Assembly (NCBI GenBank): GCA_964534125.1
Contig: CAZHOJ010000002.1
Location: forward strand, 369,411-433,410
Direction of reading: 5' to 3'
DNA from: 2-02-FULL-55-14 sp964534125
GTDB taxonomy: Bacteria > Bacteroidota > Ignavibacteria > UBA10030
Length of the DNA: 64,000 nucleotides
Part shown: in pieces, positions 27,154 to 36,289 of the stretch
Layout of the letters: each line of letters starts with the position of its first letter
Numbering within the stretch: position 1 is the first letter of the stretch
Made by a program: the position numbers and the translations under genes
Notes under the pieces: model-generated
What the model was told of the DNA's origin: nothing
Database searches by the model: none
What the model saw: only the letters and a program-made list of their open reading frames with translations

Positions 27154-27867
27154 TCAGAACGTCATCGAGACGCCGAGGGAGTAGAGGATAATATCGGTGC
27201 GTGATGTGAGTACATCGTAGACTGCCTGACCATTGACCGTTCTGATAGAACCCTTCTTAAGGTACTCTGCCTCACCGCCTCTGAGATATGTTCCGCCAAG
27301 ATGGATCGATACGTCGTTCACTCTGAAATCTTCCCAGGCCTCTTCTTTGTCAGTATTGGTCCAGACCTTGACGTTCAGTCCCGCCCCTGCACCATAATTG
27401 AACGCCACATCATTCTGGTTCGTCGACGAGGCCACCTCTTCGCCCGTGGATTCGTTCGTGATCGAGGTCCGGGTGCTCAGGACACTGGCACCAAAGGTGA
27501 GCGCAAGATACGGACGGAATGTGCCGACATTCGGCTGGAGTCGCCCCTCTGCGTTGATGATGACAATGGTATTGCTGGTCGACACTTCGACAGTCACGTC
27601 CGGTATCGTCGTACTGAACGGCTCACGGCGCGTATCCTCCCCGTAGGACATGATCCCGAGGTTGAGTCCCGCCCGGAGAGGGGTCTCAGGCGGCGCGAAG
27701 GCACCCGTCAGTTCCACGCCGTACCCGTTCTGACCGACGTTCGCAGCGAATTCCCCCTGCGGCACGCCGACGAGGAAAGAAGCCGACGCCGACCACTGGG
27801 CATGGATGACGGATGAGAGAAGGATCGTTGTGGCGAGAAGAAGGAAAGCTCTCATGATATCGCTCAT
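27154..27867 (-). CDS. Outer-membrane beta-barrel protein
   Basis: 237 residues, signal peptide FLLLATTILLSSVIHAQ, then alternating strands of an eight- to twelve-stranded barrel (WSASASFLVGVPQGEF, YLALTFGASVLSTRT, NYGAGAGLNVKVW, ILYSLGVSMTF). It ends in Phe, the usual signal for barrel insertion. It resembles the generic OmpA/outer-membrane barrel families of Bacteroidota, without a peptidoglycan domain. Two ATGs, at 27867 and 27855, are possible; the longer one is given and neither has a clear ribosome site. Role unknown. Confidence 0.82.
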   Translation of the reverse strand: MSDIMRAFLLLATTILLSSVIHAQWSASASFLVGVPQGEFAANVGQNGYGVELTGAFAPPETPLRAGLNLGIMSYGEDTRREPFSTTIPDVTVEVSTSNTIVIINAEGRLQPNVGTFRPYLALTFGASVLSTRTSITNESTGEEVASSTNQNDVAFNYGAGAGLNVKVWTNTDKEEAWEDFRVNDVSIHLGGTYLRGGEAEYLKKGSIRTVNGQAVYDVLTSRTDIILYSLGVSMTF

Positions 27868-27956
27868 TACTTACATGGAGTACTTGGGTGACCCGTATGC
27901 TCCCCGGATGGCCGCGGCCAAACACAATCAGAAGCAAAGATAAGACTTTTTCCTTC

Positions 27957-30008
27957 TTACTCTTCCATGAAGAGGAATCCGGGGCCAAGCCTTGTCCTGT
28001 CCATCCCCGGACCCTGGATGAACGCGCGCACCTCGTGACCGCCCGATCGCTGGAAGAACGCCAGCCGGAAGGGATGCAATCCTGCGCGCAGCGCGATATG
28101 GCCGCTCTTCTCCGCCAGTGCATGGAGGCCATCGTTATCGACAATGAGCGAGTCGTGGACCCAAAGCCTGCTCCCATCGTCGGAAGCGATGCTGAAGGAA
28201 TAGACACCAGTGACGGGGACTGCGACAAGGCCGGCGAATGTCAGTCCGAAGTGCTCCTCGATGATGGAGGGTCCCAGAGAAATACTGTCCACCGATCCGG
28301 TCGCAAGGGGTTGCAGGGTGCTGAAGTCCGGGATGGAGAACCACGATCCTTCGAAGTATGCATACCGAAGGCCGGGGGCTGTGCTCTGGACGGGGGACGG
28401 CGCAATGGGCTTCACTTTCGTGAAGACCCTGGACCTCGGTCCGGAGGCAGGGATTCCCTCCCTGAAGAACCGCGCTGTCAGAACAGCGCTCGCATCCAGC
28501 ACAACCGATCCCGTTGCTGCCGGGGAACCGGCTGTCGGCATCGTCCCGTCTAGCGTGTACCGGACGATACACCCCCCGTCGCCCCGAAGCTCCACTCGAA
28601 GGGAATCGATGAAGAAGGTGAGTGAAGACGAGATCACCGGCGGATTCATGACCTGGGGATCACCCTGGAACCGCATTGCGATCACTGTGGCGGGGCCTGC
28701 ACAATGAACCGATGAGAGGTCGACGAAGATCTCGTCCTGTTCCCTGCGTGTCAGAAGGGGATTCCGGACGGGATCCTGCAGGGCATATGCGGCAAGCGGA
28801 TCCGACAACAGACCCCTGATCCGCAACACTCCGTCGGACGGTGGATCGAAGACGTGCAGATAGAGAGTGGACGTGTCATCCGATCGGCGCATCGTCGCCC
28901 TTCCCCACCCGATCTCCTCGAAAGGGCTCGCGGTCGTTCCATAGATGCTTTCACCGTTCTGCCGCATCCATGAACCGATGTCCCTCAGGCGCTCCACACT
29001 TTCATCCGGGAATGTGCCATCCGCCTTCGGGCCGACATTCAGGAGGAAGTTCCCCCCTTTCGAAGCGATGTCGATGAGCGTCCGGATCAGTTCTGTCGAG
29101 GACTTGTAGTTCGTATCGGACCGGCTGTATCCCCAACTCTGATTCATCGTCATGCAGGATTCCCAATCGACACCGGGCATGCCCATAGAAGGGACCTGCT
29201 GTTCCGGGGTACCGAAGTCTCCGCCTAACTTTCCCGCAGCGGTCATACCTTCCATGCCTTCACGTGCAGCTCCGACACGGTTGTTCACAATGATCCGTGG
29301 CTGGAGGGAACGCACGTACCGATACAGGTCGGACCCCCGGGATTCATTCCATGTCGCCTCCCACTCCCCATCGAACCACAGGATGCCGATAGGACCATAG
29401 TCGGTGAGCAACTCTTCGAGCTGGTCCTTCATGTGCGATACATAGCGATCGAATACTGCGTCTCCCGATGGCCTGTCATGCTCCCAGGTCCGCCGGGGGA
29501 GGTAATCAGGATGATGCCAGTCCATGATCGAATGATACAGGCCGAACGCGATACCGTGCCGCCTGCATGCCTCCGCAAGCTCCCGCACAATGTCGCGGCT
29601 GAAAGGGGTGCTCATGACATCAAAATCAGTGTGCTTCGAATCGAAGAGGCAGAAACCGTCGTGATGCTTCGAGGTAAGGACGATGTACTTCATGCCTGCT
29701 TCTTTCGCTATCGTCACCCATTCGTCTGCGTCGAACAGGACGGGATCGAAATGCTGCCGCAGCGTGTCGTAGGTGTCGATCGGGATCTCCGCATTATTGC
29801 GGATCCACTCTCCATAGCCGGTCTCCCCCTTCCATTCACCTCCCAGGACAGAATAGAGACCCCAGTGCAGGAACAGGCCGAACCTCGCTTCGCGCCACCA
29901 TTGCATGCGCTGATCGCGACCCGGCTGGTCGTCCTGCAGTCGTGGTACTGTGATAGTGCCTGCGGGTGATGAAGCGAGAAGAAGAATACAGACAAGGAAA
30001 TGTCTCAC
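27957..30008 (-). CDS. GH29 alpha-L-fucosidase with C-terminal PA14 domain
   Basis: 683 residues, secreted (signal HFLVCILLLASSPAGT). Residues 30-360 are a GH29 barrel: WWREARFGLFLHWGLYS, YIVLTSKHHDGFCLFDS, AFGLYHSIMDWHHPDY, and the likely nucleophile Asp in GILWFDGEWEATW; GGNFLLNVGPKADGTFP closes the domain. Then come a beta-sandwich, a chitobiase-like segment (VRYTLDGTMPTAGSP) and a PA14 domain (TGVYSFSIASDDGSRLWVHDSLIVDNDG) that probably binds carbohydrate. It starts with GTG at 30008, with GGAG at good spacing. It likely trims fucose from external polysaccharides; no other polysaccharide-utilisation gene is adjacent. Confidence 0.93.
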   Translation of the reverse strand: MRHFLVCILLLASSPAGTITVPRLQDDQPGRDQRMQWWREARFGLFLHWGLYSVLGGEWKGETGYGEWIRNNAEIPIDTYDTLRQHFDPVLFDADEWVTIAKEAGMKYIVLTSKHHDGFCLFDSKHTDFDVMSTPFSRDIVRELAEACRRHGIAFGLYHSIMDWHHPDYLPRRTWEHDRPSGDAVFDRYVSHMKDQLEELLTDYGPIGILWFDGEWEATWNESRGSDLYRYVRSLQPRIIVNNRVGAAREGMEGMTAAGKLGGDFGTPEQQVPSMGMPGVDWESCMTMNQSWGYSRSDTNYKSSTELIRTLIDIASKGGNFLLNVGPKADGTFPDESVERLRDIGSWMRQNGESIYGTTASPFEEIGWGRATMRRSDDTSTLYLHVFDPPSDGVLRIRGLLSDPLAAYALQDPVRNPLLTRREQDEIFVDLSSVHCAGPATVIAMRFQGDPQVMNPPVISSSLTFFIDSLRVELRGDGGCIVRYTLDGTMPTAGSPAATGSVVLDASAVLTARFFREGIPASGPRSRVFTKVKPIAPSPVQSTAPGLRYAYFEGSWFSIPDFSTLQPLATGSVDSISLGPSIIEEHFGLTFAGLVAVPVTGVYSFSIASDDGSRLWVHDSLIVDNDGLHALAEKSGHIALRAGLHPFRLAFFQRSGGHEVRAFIQGPGMDRTRLGPGFLFMEE

Positions 30009-30018
30009 GAAGGCTCCG

Positions 30019-30627
30019 TCACGCTATAGGAGCGGCCGGGTTTCCCGACCTTACATCTCTGGGCGTCGACCGTGTCGACACCGGAAGCGTGGAATAGAAT
30101 GCAGCACCTCGATCCGCCTTCCCTTCTGCCCAGATGCGGCCGCCATGCCGAAGGATGACCCGATGGATGATCGCCAGTCCGATACCTGTTCCTTCGAATT
30201 CCTCCCTGGCGTGCAGACGCTGGAAGACACCGAAGAGTTCATCGGCATACTCCATGTCGAACCCGGCACCATTGTCCTTGACCCAATACACGATCTCGTC
30301 CCCCCGCCGTCCAAGGCGTGAGAGCTCGAGGAGTTCATCGATCATCTGCCCCATACGCAATGCGCTGGAGACGATGATCGTCAGGAGGCGGTGCCCTTCT
30401 TCTGACAGACGGGCACCGTGCTGGTCCTGTAGGATCGCATAGACAGTGTTCTGGGCAAGGCCGTGACGGGTCGTGATCCTGGTGAACCGAAGGGGCGGTT
30501 GGTTAGAGGAGAATGCCGGCTGGAGAAAGGCGATCAACAACGTGGAAAGCGCTGTGAAGGACGCAGCGCCGGAGCGGATCTTGCAGTATAGGTGCCGGGG
30601 ATCCATCCCATGCGAAATATACACCAA
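30019..30627 (-). pseudogene. Remnant of a Reg_prop-type sensor histidine kinase with two in-frame deletions
   Basis: A 202-codon open frame holding three pieces of a much larger kinase. A signal peptide and the start of a ligand-sensing propeller (FTRITTRHGLAQNTVYAILQ) come first. Then, without the rest of the propeller or the phosphorylated His, comes the second helix of a HisKA domain (SSALRMGQMIDELLELSRLG). Then, without the ATPase N box, come VKDNGAGFD and GTGIGLAII of the HATPase. It cannot be an active kinase. All pieces are in one frame, so the deletions were multiples of three, or something keeps the frame. It ends just before the fucosidase on the same strand. Confidence 0.8.
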
Positions 30628-30723
30628 AAGGTCATCGGCCCAAAAAGGGAAACCTGCTCTCAGGAGTTGACAGCACGATCGACCTGGTCGGTCCGGGGAG
30701 TAAAGGAGCAGGTAGCGAAAGGA

Positions 30724-31629
30724 TCAGGCAATCAGCCGCTCTGCCAGCATCAGGGCGAACAGGGCGGGCAGAACGACGAGCGAGGCGAGGAAGGTCTTCC
30801 GTGCGTTGAGAACTGAGCGGTTCGTGAAGAAGCGGATAGCAAGAAAGAGAAATGCACCCGACACGATGAGCGCACCGGCAAAATAGAGCATGCCCGCGAG
30901 CCCGACCATTGTTGGCATCAGTGCGGCAGGGACGAATGCCGCCGAATAGATGAGGGTCTGACGGCTCGTCGCGATCCCGGACTCATCCTCGACGCACAGC
31001 ATCCGGTAGCGGGCCCGGGCATAGTCTGTCCGATACATCCAGGAGAGGGAGAGGAAATGGGGCATTTGCCAGAAGAAAAGGATGAAGAACAACGCCCACG
31101 CTTCCGGCGGCAGCGTACCATCAACCGCAGCCCATCCGATAAGAGGCGGGAGAGCTCCAGGAATGCCTCCGATAACCGTCGAGAAAGGGCTCACACGCTT
31201 CAGCGGCGTATAGACGAGCAGGTAACTCAGCAAGGTGAGGACGGCGAGGATTCCTGACGAGGGTGTCGTTGCGGCAAAAAGCAGCCCAGTTCCCGCGACC
31301 GAAAGGACAGAACCGAAGATCAGCGCGTCAGCATGACGCATCCGGCCCGACGCGAGCGGGCGACGCTCCGTGCGCTTCATCTGCCGATCAAGCGACCGCT
31401 CCATCCATTGATTCAGCGATCCGGCTCCTCCCCCGACCATCATGGTCCCCGCCAGGACCCAGAACAACACGAGATAGGACCCGCCCTCCGGGACTGCCAG
31501 CCATGCTGCGCCTACGGCAGTGAACACCGAGAGGAGTGTGAGCTCAGGCTTCGCGAGGGTAAGGAGATCAGCGAACCGGATGCGGGGGGCACCGGCAACA
31601 TCGGCTGTGTGGTGTGCGTGCTTCAGCAT
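30724..31629 (-). CDS. ctaB: Protoheme IX farnesyltransferase (heme o synthase)
   Basis: 301-residue UbiA-type prenyltransferase that farnesylates heme b to heme o for the oxidase encoded upstream. Seen: LAKPELTLLSVFTAVG, the first Asp-rich motif NQWMERSLDRQMKRTERRPL, GGIPGALPPLIGWAAV, and the second motif in SWMYRTDYARARYRML; about eight membrane helices. It is the last gene of the 14-gene act-cta operon, with its ATG overlapping the stop of the membrane cytochrome (TGATG). No heme a synthase (ctaA) is in the window. Confidence 0.95.
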   Translation of the reverse strand: MLKHAHHTADVAGAPRIRFADLLTLAKPELTLLSVFTAVGAAWLAVPEGGSYLVLFWVLAGTMMVGGGAGSLNQWMERSLDRQMKRTERRPLASGRMRHADALIFGSVLSVAGTGLLFAATTPSSGILAVLTLLSYLLVYTPLKRVSPFSTVIGGIPGALPPLIGWAAVDGTLPPEAWALFFILFFWQMPHFLSLSWMYRTDYARARYRMLCVEDESGIATSRQTLIYSAAFVPAALMPTMVGLAGMLYFAGALIVSGAFLFLAIRFFTNRSVLNARKTFLASLVVLPALFALMLAERLIA

Positions 31630-33005
31630 CAGGGGATTTCGGGGTCCTTCGATCTCTTCGCTTCAAACAGCGCGAGCAGGTATGCCGCGATAGAATCGGC
31701 CTCGGCGGGCCTCAGCCCCTGACTGGGCATCGACGGGAAGTTCGGATCGACCTTGACAGGATTCAGGACGAATTTGATGAGATCCGCCTTCTTTCCCTCA
31801 TACTTCGGCAGCACTGTCAGGTACGCCGGACCGACCTTCGGCGCATCGAACTGATGACAGGCGGAGCATTTTGCATTATAAATATCCTCGCCTGTGAATG
31901 TCACGATGCTCACACCGAGCTCGCTCTTCAGGTCGGTCAGCCACTGGGCATGAATGGACGCCAACGCTGCAGCGTGGGCTTTTGTCGATCTGCCGACGGC
32001 GACATAATCGTTCGCGACCACGGCAGAGACTGACAGGAAGAAGACTGCCGCAGCCGCTGTGATCGCCCGGCTGTCCCCTGTCCTCACGTAGCCGTAGAGG
32101 AAGTTCGCTGCGATGAAGGCAAGGACAAGGGCAAGTCCGGCAACAGCATAGAGAGTTCCTGCCTGCGCTGGTCCTGATGTCACCACAAGTCCTGCGATCA
32201 CCACCACAGGAAGGAGCAACAGTGCGGCCACGCTCAGGCGCAGGCCAAACGACCGGATCAGGCGGGTGACCTCTTCCGTCATCCTGGGATCATCGCGGAG
32301 CCATGACAGCCCGACGTACAGCGTCCCCATTCCGGTCACGCCGGCCGCAAGCACAAGGAACTGAACGAAGCGAAGCCATACCTCTGCCGACAACAGAGCG
32401 TCGAAGACCGAGCTGATGGCCGTCCACTGTGCTGTATTCATGGTTGCAGCCATTGCCGAGACATACAGGAATGCAGCGAGAGCCGTAAAGATGATACCGT
32501 ACTTGCCGAAGCGCAGGTGAGCCCGTGCGTTCGCGGCCCCGTACTCGGCGATGCCGGAGGTGTCGTCCTCCCGGTCTTTTCTGGCCAGGGTGTTGTATGC
32601 GTCGATGATCCCCTGCACGCGGAAGGTGTACCTGTACCCATACAGGAACCAGAGGCCGATCAGCAGGCAGATGAAGCCGGCGCCCGCAAGGCTGACACCT
32701 CCTGAAGGAGTTTGCTGCAGCACCTGTGCGAATGAGAACACGAGCGAGAGGCCCGGGATGAGCCCGAGGAATGCCACGACGCTCTTATTATAGAACGCGA
32801 CATCGACGAGGATGTGCGCCACCTCAGCCTCGGCCGTGTTGCCCGTCCGGCGTCCGCGGAGGTTCAGCCAGTAAGACAGCGTGGACGACCCGAGCGCAAA
32901 TGCCAGGTAGGGGATGAACACAAGAGAGCTTATCGCTGCAAGCAGCACCACAAGCTGGTAATGTTCGAGCGACTGTGGAAGGGCGAGTGTTTTCAGGACG
33001 TCCAT
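31629..33005 (-). CDS. Eight-helix membrane protein with C-terminal cytochrome c domain
   Basis: 458 residues. About eight membrane helices lie between residues 17 and 338 (for example QLVVLLAAISSLVFIPYLAF and LRLSVAALLLLPVVVIAGLVV), followed by a periplasmic class I cytochrome c with heme motif CSACH near residue 384 and a distal Met, probably in FPSMPSQGLRPAEAD. It lies between coxB and ctaB, and coxB here lacks the fused heme c domain of a classical caa3 subunit II, so this protein may supply that electron entry domain. The helical part matches no family I can name. Membership of the oxidase or of a supercomplex is inferred from position. Confidence 0.85.
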   Translation of the reverse strand: MDVLKTLALPQSLEHYQLVVLLAAISSLVFIPYLAFALGSSTLSYWLNLRGRRTGNTAEAEVAHILVDVAFYNKSVVAFLGLIPGLSLVFSFAQVLQQTPSGGVSLAGAGFICLLIGLWFLYGYRYTFRVQGIIDAYNTLARKDREDDTSGIAEYGAANARAHLRFGKYGIIFTALAAFLYVSAMAATMNTAQWTAISSVFDALLSAEVWLRFVQFLVLAAGVTGMGTLYVGLSWLRDDPRMTEEVTRLIRSFGLRLSVAALLLLPVVVIAGLVVTSGPAQAGTLYAVAGLALVLAFIAANFLYGYVRTGDSRAITAAAAVFFLSVSAVVANDYVAVGRSTKAHAAALASIHAQWLTDLKSELGVSIVTFTGEDIYNAKCSACHQFDAPKVGPAYLTVLPKYEGKKADLIKFVLNPVKVDPNFPSMPSQGLRPAEADSIAAYLLALFEAKRSKDPEIP

Positions 33006-33026
33006 GGGCGGTCTATCGGTCCGATA

Positions 33027-33686
33027 TCATTTCGGCTGTTGTTCCCGGTCGAGGAACGACCGATACGGTCGTGTCTGGGCCTCCGAGATGGCCCGGTACC
33101 AGGTGTCGAAGGCGGTCGTGTCCATCGAAACGACCTTCGTGTACATGTATGCATGGTTGAGCCCGCAGTACTCCGCGCAGGCGATATCGTGTGAGCCGAC
33201 CTTTGTCGTCGCGAACCACAGGTCGTTCGTCTTGTTCGGCACAACATCCTTCTTGACGCGGAAATCCGGGATGTACATGGCGTGATTCACATCCAGGGAG
33301 ACGAGCGTCACTTTCACGGGGACACCGACAGGAACGTAGAGCGTATCTGTCGTCACTCCATTGGGATACTCGAACGTCCAGGCCCACATGCGGGCCGTTG
33401 CCGTCAGCGGAACGGCATCGTCCGGGATATCGCGCTCCATGAGGTACCCCTTCCACCCCATGTAGAACATGCCCATGAAAAGGATGAGGGGGATGACGGT
33501 CCAGGTGATCTCGAGGGGGACATTGCCCTCGATGTTCGTCGAATGAGGATTCCGCTTCCTGCTGTACCGGATGACGAACCACACCATGACGATGATGACC
33601 CCGATGAGGACGAGGAGCGAGATGCCGGTAACGACGAGGAATGTCGTGTCGACATAGTCAGAATACGGCGAAGCGCCAGGGAACAT
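33027..33686 (-). CDS. coxB: Cytochrome c oxidase subunit II
   Basis: 219 residues with two membrane helices (TTFLVVTGISLLVLIGVIIVM and TWTVIPLILFMGMFYMG) and a cupredoxin domain. All CuA ligands are visible: His in LDVNHAMYIPDF near residue 133, and CAEYCGLNHAYM (two Cys, His, Met) near 169-180. The C-terminus stops soon after the CuA site, with no cytochrome c fusion. It receives electrons from cytochrome c and passes them to subunit I. Subunit order in the operon (I, III, IV, II) is unlike the common II-I-III order. Confidence 0.95.
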   Translation of the reverse strand: MFPGASPYSDYVDTTFLVVTGISLLVLIGVIIVMVWFVIRYSRKRNPHSTNIEGNVPLEITWTVIPLILFMGMFYMGWKGYLMERDIPDDAVPLTATARMWAWTFEYPNGVTTDTLYVPVGVPVKVTLVSLDVNHAMYIPDFRVKKDVVPNKTNDLWFATTKVGSHDIACAEYCGLNHAYMYTKVVSMDTTAFDTWYRAISEAQTRPYRSFLDREQQPK

Positions 33687-33696
33687 GATCGGTCTT

Positions 33697-33999
33697 TCAG
33701 ACGAAAGCGTAGTCGAAAAATGTCATACTGATGAAGATGGCCAGCGTCACCACCGCGATGGCAACGAAGACCTTGAAGATCTTCTCCTCGAACTTCAGAT
33801 GCATGAAGATGTTGAGCACGAGGGCCGATTTCACCGACGCGATGAACAACGCCGTGAGAATGACCCAGCGGCCGAGGTCGATGCCCGCAAGGGCAACCGT
33901 TATGGCCGTCAATGCCAGCAGTCCCAGCCAGATCAGCACATAGTGCGCATAGCCGACCATGTGTCCGCCACCCTGATGTTGTTCGTCATGTGTCGTCAT
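33697..33999 (-). CDS. Cytochrome c oxidase subunit IV (caa3 type)
   Basis: 100 residues with three membrane helices (YVLIWLGLLALTAITVALAG, VILTALFIASVKSALVLNIF, VFVAIAVVTLAIFISMTFF) and the family motif SALVLNIFMHLKFE. The N-terminus is His-rich. It is a small structural subunit of the oxidase, placed between subunits III and II with gaps of about ten bases. Confidence 0.88.
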   Translation of the reverse strand: MTTHDEQHQGGGHMVGYAHYVLIWLGLLALTAITVALAGIDLGRWVILTALFIASVKSALVLNIFMHLKFEEKIFKVFVAIAVVTLAIFISMTFFDYAFV

Positions 34000-34006
34000 T
34001 GCTGCC

Positions 34007-34639
34007 TCAGTGGATCAGATAGAAGAGCGGGAACAGGAAGATCCAGATGATGTCGACCAGGTGCCAGTACAGGCCGCCTGCCTCCAGCCGGACATACGAT
34101 CCCTTGTTGATGCTTCCCGTAGCGATGAACACCATCATGACGATCAGCACGATCATCCCAATGATGACGTGGAGCGCATGCAGGCCGGTCATGACATAGT
34201 ACAGCCCGAAATAGAGGACCTCGCCGGACGGAAGACTGAGCAGGTCCGGGGACCCTGGGAACAATCCCACTTCGATCTTATGCGACCATTCGAAGTACTT
34301 GTTGACCAGGAACGCCACAGCGAACACATTGGTGATGCCGACCAGGACGAACGAAAGGAGCCTTCTCCCCTGCTGGATGGCTGTGATGGACATCGCGACG
34401 GTCAGGCTGCTCGTGAGCAGAATGATGGTGTTCACGGTACCGAGCAGCGTATCGAGCTCTGCCGCTGCGAGCCGGAACTCTTGCGGGTGCTTGAACCGAT
34501 AGACAGCATACACGAGGAACAAGCCGCCGAACAGGATGAGCTCTGTGAACAGGAACAGCCACATCCCTATCTTCGTGCCAGTATCGTCGCGATGGACGTG
34601 CCCGTGCGACTGTGCGGCGTGTGCGGTCGTCGTTGTCAC
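34007..34639 (-). CDS. ctaE: Cytochrome c oxidase subunit III
   Basis: 210 residues with five membrane helices, as in bacterial caa3-type oxidases. Seen: TKIGMWLFLFTELILFGGLFLVYAVY at the start, LLTSSLTVAMSITAIQQG, and GLHALHVIIGMIVLIVMM followed by GLYWHLVDIIWIFLFPLFYLIH, the conserved end. Translation starts with GTG at 34639, which overlaps the subunit I stop as GTGA; GGAGG lies four bases upstream. This indicates tight coupling with ctaD. Confidence 0.94.
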   Translation of the reverse strand: MTTTTAHAAQSHGHVHRDDTGTKIGMWLFLFTELILFGGLFLVYAVYRFKHPQEFRLAAAELDTLLGTVNTIILLTSSLTVAMSITAIQQGRRLLSFVLVGITNVFAVAFLVNKYFEWSHKIEVGLFPGSPDLLSLPSGEVLYFGLYYVMTGLHALHVIIGMIVLIVMMVFIATGSINKGSYVRLEAGGLYWHLVDIIWIFLFPLFYLIH

Positions 34640-36282
34640 TGTGCCTCCGCGGCAGGACGTTCGTATTCAGAGTAGTCGTATGGACCGTGCGTGACCACCG
34701 GGATGGTGTGGAAATTCTCGAGCGGCGGCGGCGACGGGACGGTCCATTCAAGCGTCTTCCCGCCCCACGGGTTCGCGGACGCTTTCTCACCCTTCCGGAG
34801 AGCGCGCACAAGGTTGTAGATGAGCACCACCAGGCCGATGGCAAGGATCCACGATCCGACCGTCGAGATCTGATGCCAGAGCGTGAACTCCGGCAGATAG
34901 TCATAGTACCGCCGGGGCATGCCCATATACCCCATGATGAACATCGGGAAGTAGAGAACGTTCAGGCCCAGCGTCAGGAGGAACCAGGCGACCTTCGCAG
35001 GCCCCTTCGCATACATCCTGCCGAACATCTTCGGGAACCAGTAGTGCATCGCAGCGAACAATGCGAATCCCGTCCCTCCGAACATCACGTAATGGAAATG
35101 TCCGACGACAAAGTAAGTGTCCTGCACGTGGATGTTCACCGCCAGCACCCCGAGCATCAGCCCTGTCAGCCCTCCGATGCAGAACTGAATGATCATCGAC
35201 ATGACGTAAAGGAACGGGACGTCGGGGTCGATCGAGCCTTTGTAGAGCGTGGCAACCCAGTTGAAGACCTTGATGGCGCTCGGTATTGAGACGAGGAACG
35301 TCAGGAACGAAAAGACGAACATGCCCGTATCGCTCATGCCGACCGTGAACATGTGATGCGCCCAGACGAGCGATCCGACGAACGCGATGGCCAGGCTGGA
35401 GTATGCGATGAACTTGTAGCCGAAGATCGTCCGGCGCGCGAACACCGGGATGATCTCCGACACAACGCCCAGTCCGGGGAGCACCATGATGTAGACCGCA
35501 GGGTGCGAGTAGATCCAGAACAGATGCTGGTACAGGACCGGATCACCGCCGAGCGCAGGATCGAAGATGCCGACACCGAGCCATCGCTCAATGGCGACGA
35601 GCAGCAGCGTGATGCCGACGATAGGCGTTGCGAGGATCTGGATCCAGGCAGTGGCGTACAACGACCATGTGAACAAAGGCAGCCTCCACCAGCCCATGCC
35701 TGGCGCACGCATCCGGTGGATGGTGGTGATGAAGTTCAGACCGGTGAGAATGGACGAGAAGCCGAGAATGAACGCCGCCCCCAGTGCGGGAAGCACGTTC
35801 GTCGATGTTCTGACGCTGTAGGGGACGTAGAATGTCCAGCCCGTATCGGCGGGTCCTCCCGGCAGGAAGATGGAGACCAGGGCCAGCAACCCTCCGAGGA
35901 GGAACAACCACCATGACAGCAGGTTCAGCCGCGGGAAGAACACATCTTTCGCCCCGATATGCAGCGGCAGCAGGAAGTTCCCGAACACCGCCGGCAGCCC
36001 CGGGATGATGAACAGAAAGATCATGATGATCCCATGCAGCGTAAAGAACGTGTTGTACGTCTGGGGATCGACGATGGTCTTTCCGGGAAAGAGCAGCTCG
36101 AGACGGATGAGAAGCCCGATGACGACAGCAGCGATGAAGAAGACAGACATCGTCACGAGATACAGGATCCCGATGCGCTTATGGTCGGTACTAAAGATCC
36201 ATCCGAGAAGCCCGCGGTATTTCGTGGGCGCGTGGTAGAAATCGGGCTCCGCGGCGTTCGCCTGGAGTTCAGCGGTCGTCAT
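34636..36282 (-). CDS. ctaD: Cytochrome c oxidase subunit I (A2-type heme-copper oxidase)
   Basis: 548-residue catalytic subunit with twelve or more membrane helices. CuB ligands are seen in IYSHPAVYIMVLPG (near residue 259) and WAHHMFTVG (near 310); the hemes are held by HGIIMIFLF and VVGHFHYVMFGG (near 396). The YSHPAVY form, without the channel Glu of HPEVY, marks the A2 subtype, as in Rhodothermus caa3. The K-channel Lys in FGYKFIAYSS is present, as is LPLHIGAKDVFFPRLN. It reduces O2 to water and pumps protons. The position straight after act and SCO genes points to a physical link with ACIII. Confidence 0.97.
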   Translation of the reverse strand: MTTAELQANAAEPDFYHAPTKYRGLLGWIFSTDHKRIGILYLVTMSVFFIAAVVIGLLIRLELLFPGKTIVDPQTYNTFFTLHGIIMIFLFIIPGLPAVFGNFLLPLHIGAKDVFFPRLNLLSWWLFLLGGLLALVSIFLPGGPADTGWTFYVPYSVRTSTNVLPALGAAFILGFSSILTGLNFITTIHRMRAPGMGWWRLPLFTWSLYATAWIQILATPIVGITLLLVAIERWLGVGIFDPALGGDPVLYQHLFWIYSHPAVYIMVLPGLGVVSEIIPVFARRTIFGYKFIAYSSLAIAFVGSLVWAHHMFTVGMSDTGMFVFSFLTFLVSIPSAIKVFNWVATLYKGSIDPDVPFLYVMSMIIQFCIGGLTGLMLGVLAVNIHVQDTYFVVGHFHYVMFGGTGFALFAAMHYWFPKMFGRMYAKGPAKVAWFLLTLGLNVLYFPMFIMGYMGMPRRYYDYLPEFTLWHQISTVGSWILAIGLVVLIYNLVRALRKGEKASANPWGGKTLEWTVPSPPPLENFHTIPVVTHGPYDYSEYERPAAEAQ

Positions 36283-36289
36283 ACTTCTG

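Noticed and set aside
30019..30627. A functional histidine kinase
   Set aside because: The phosphorylated His and the ATPase N box are missing.
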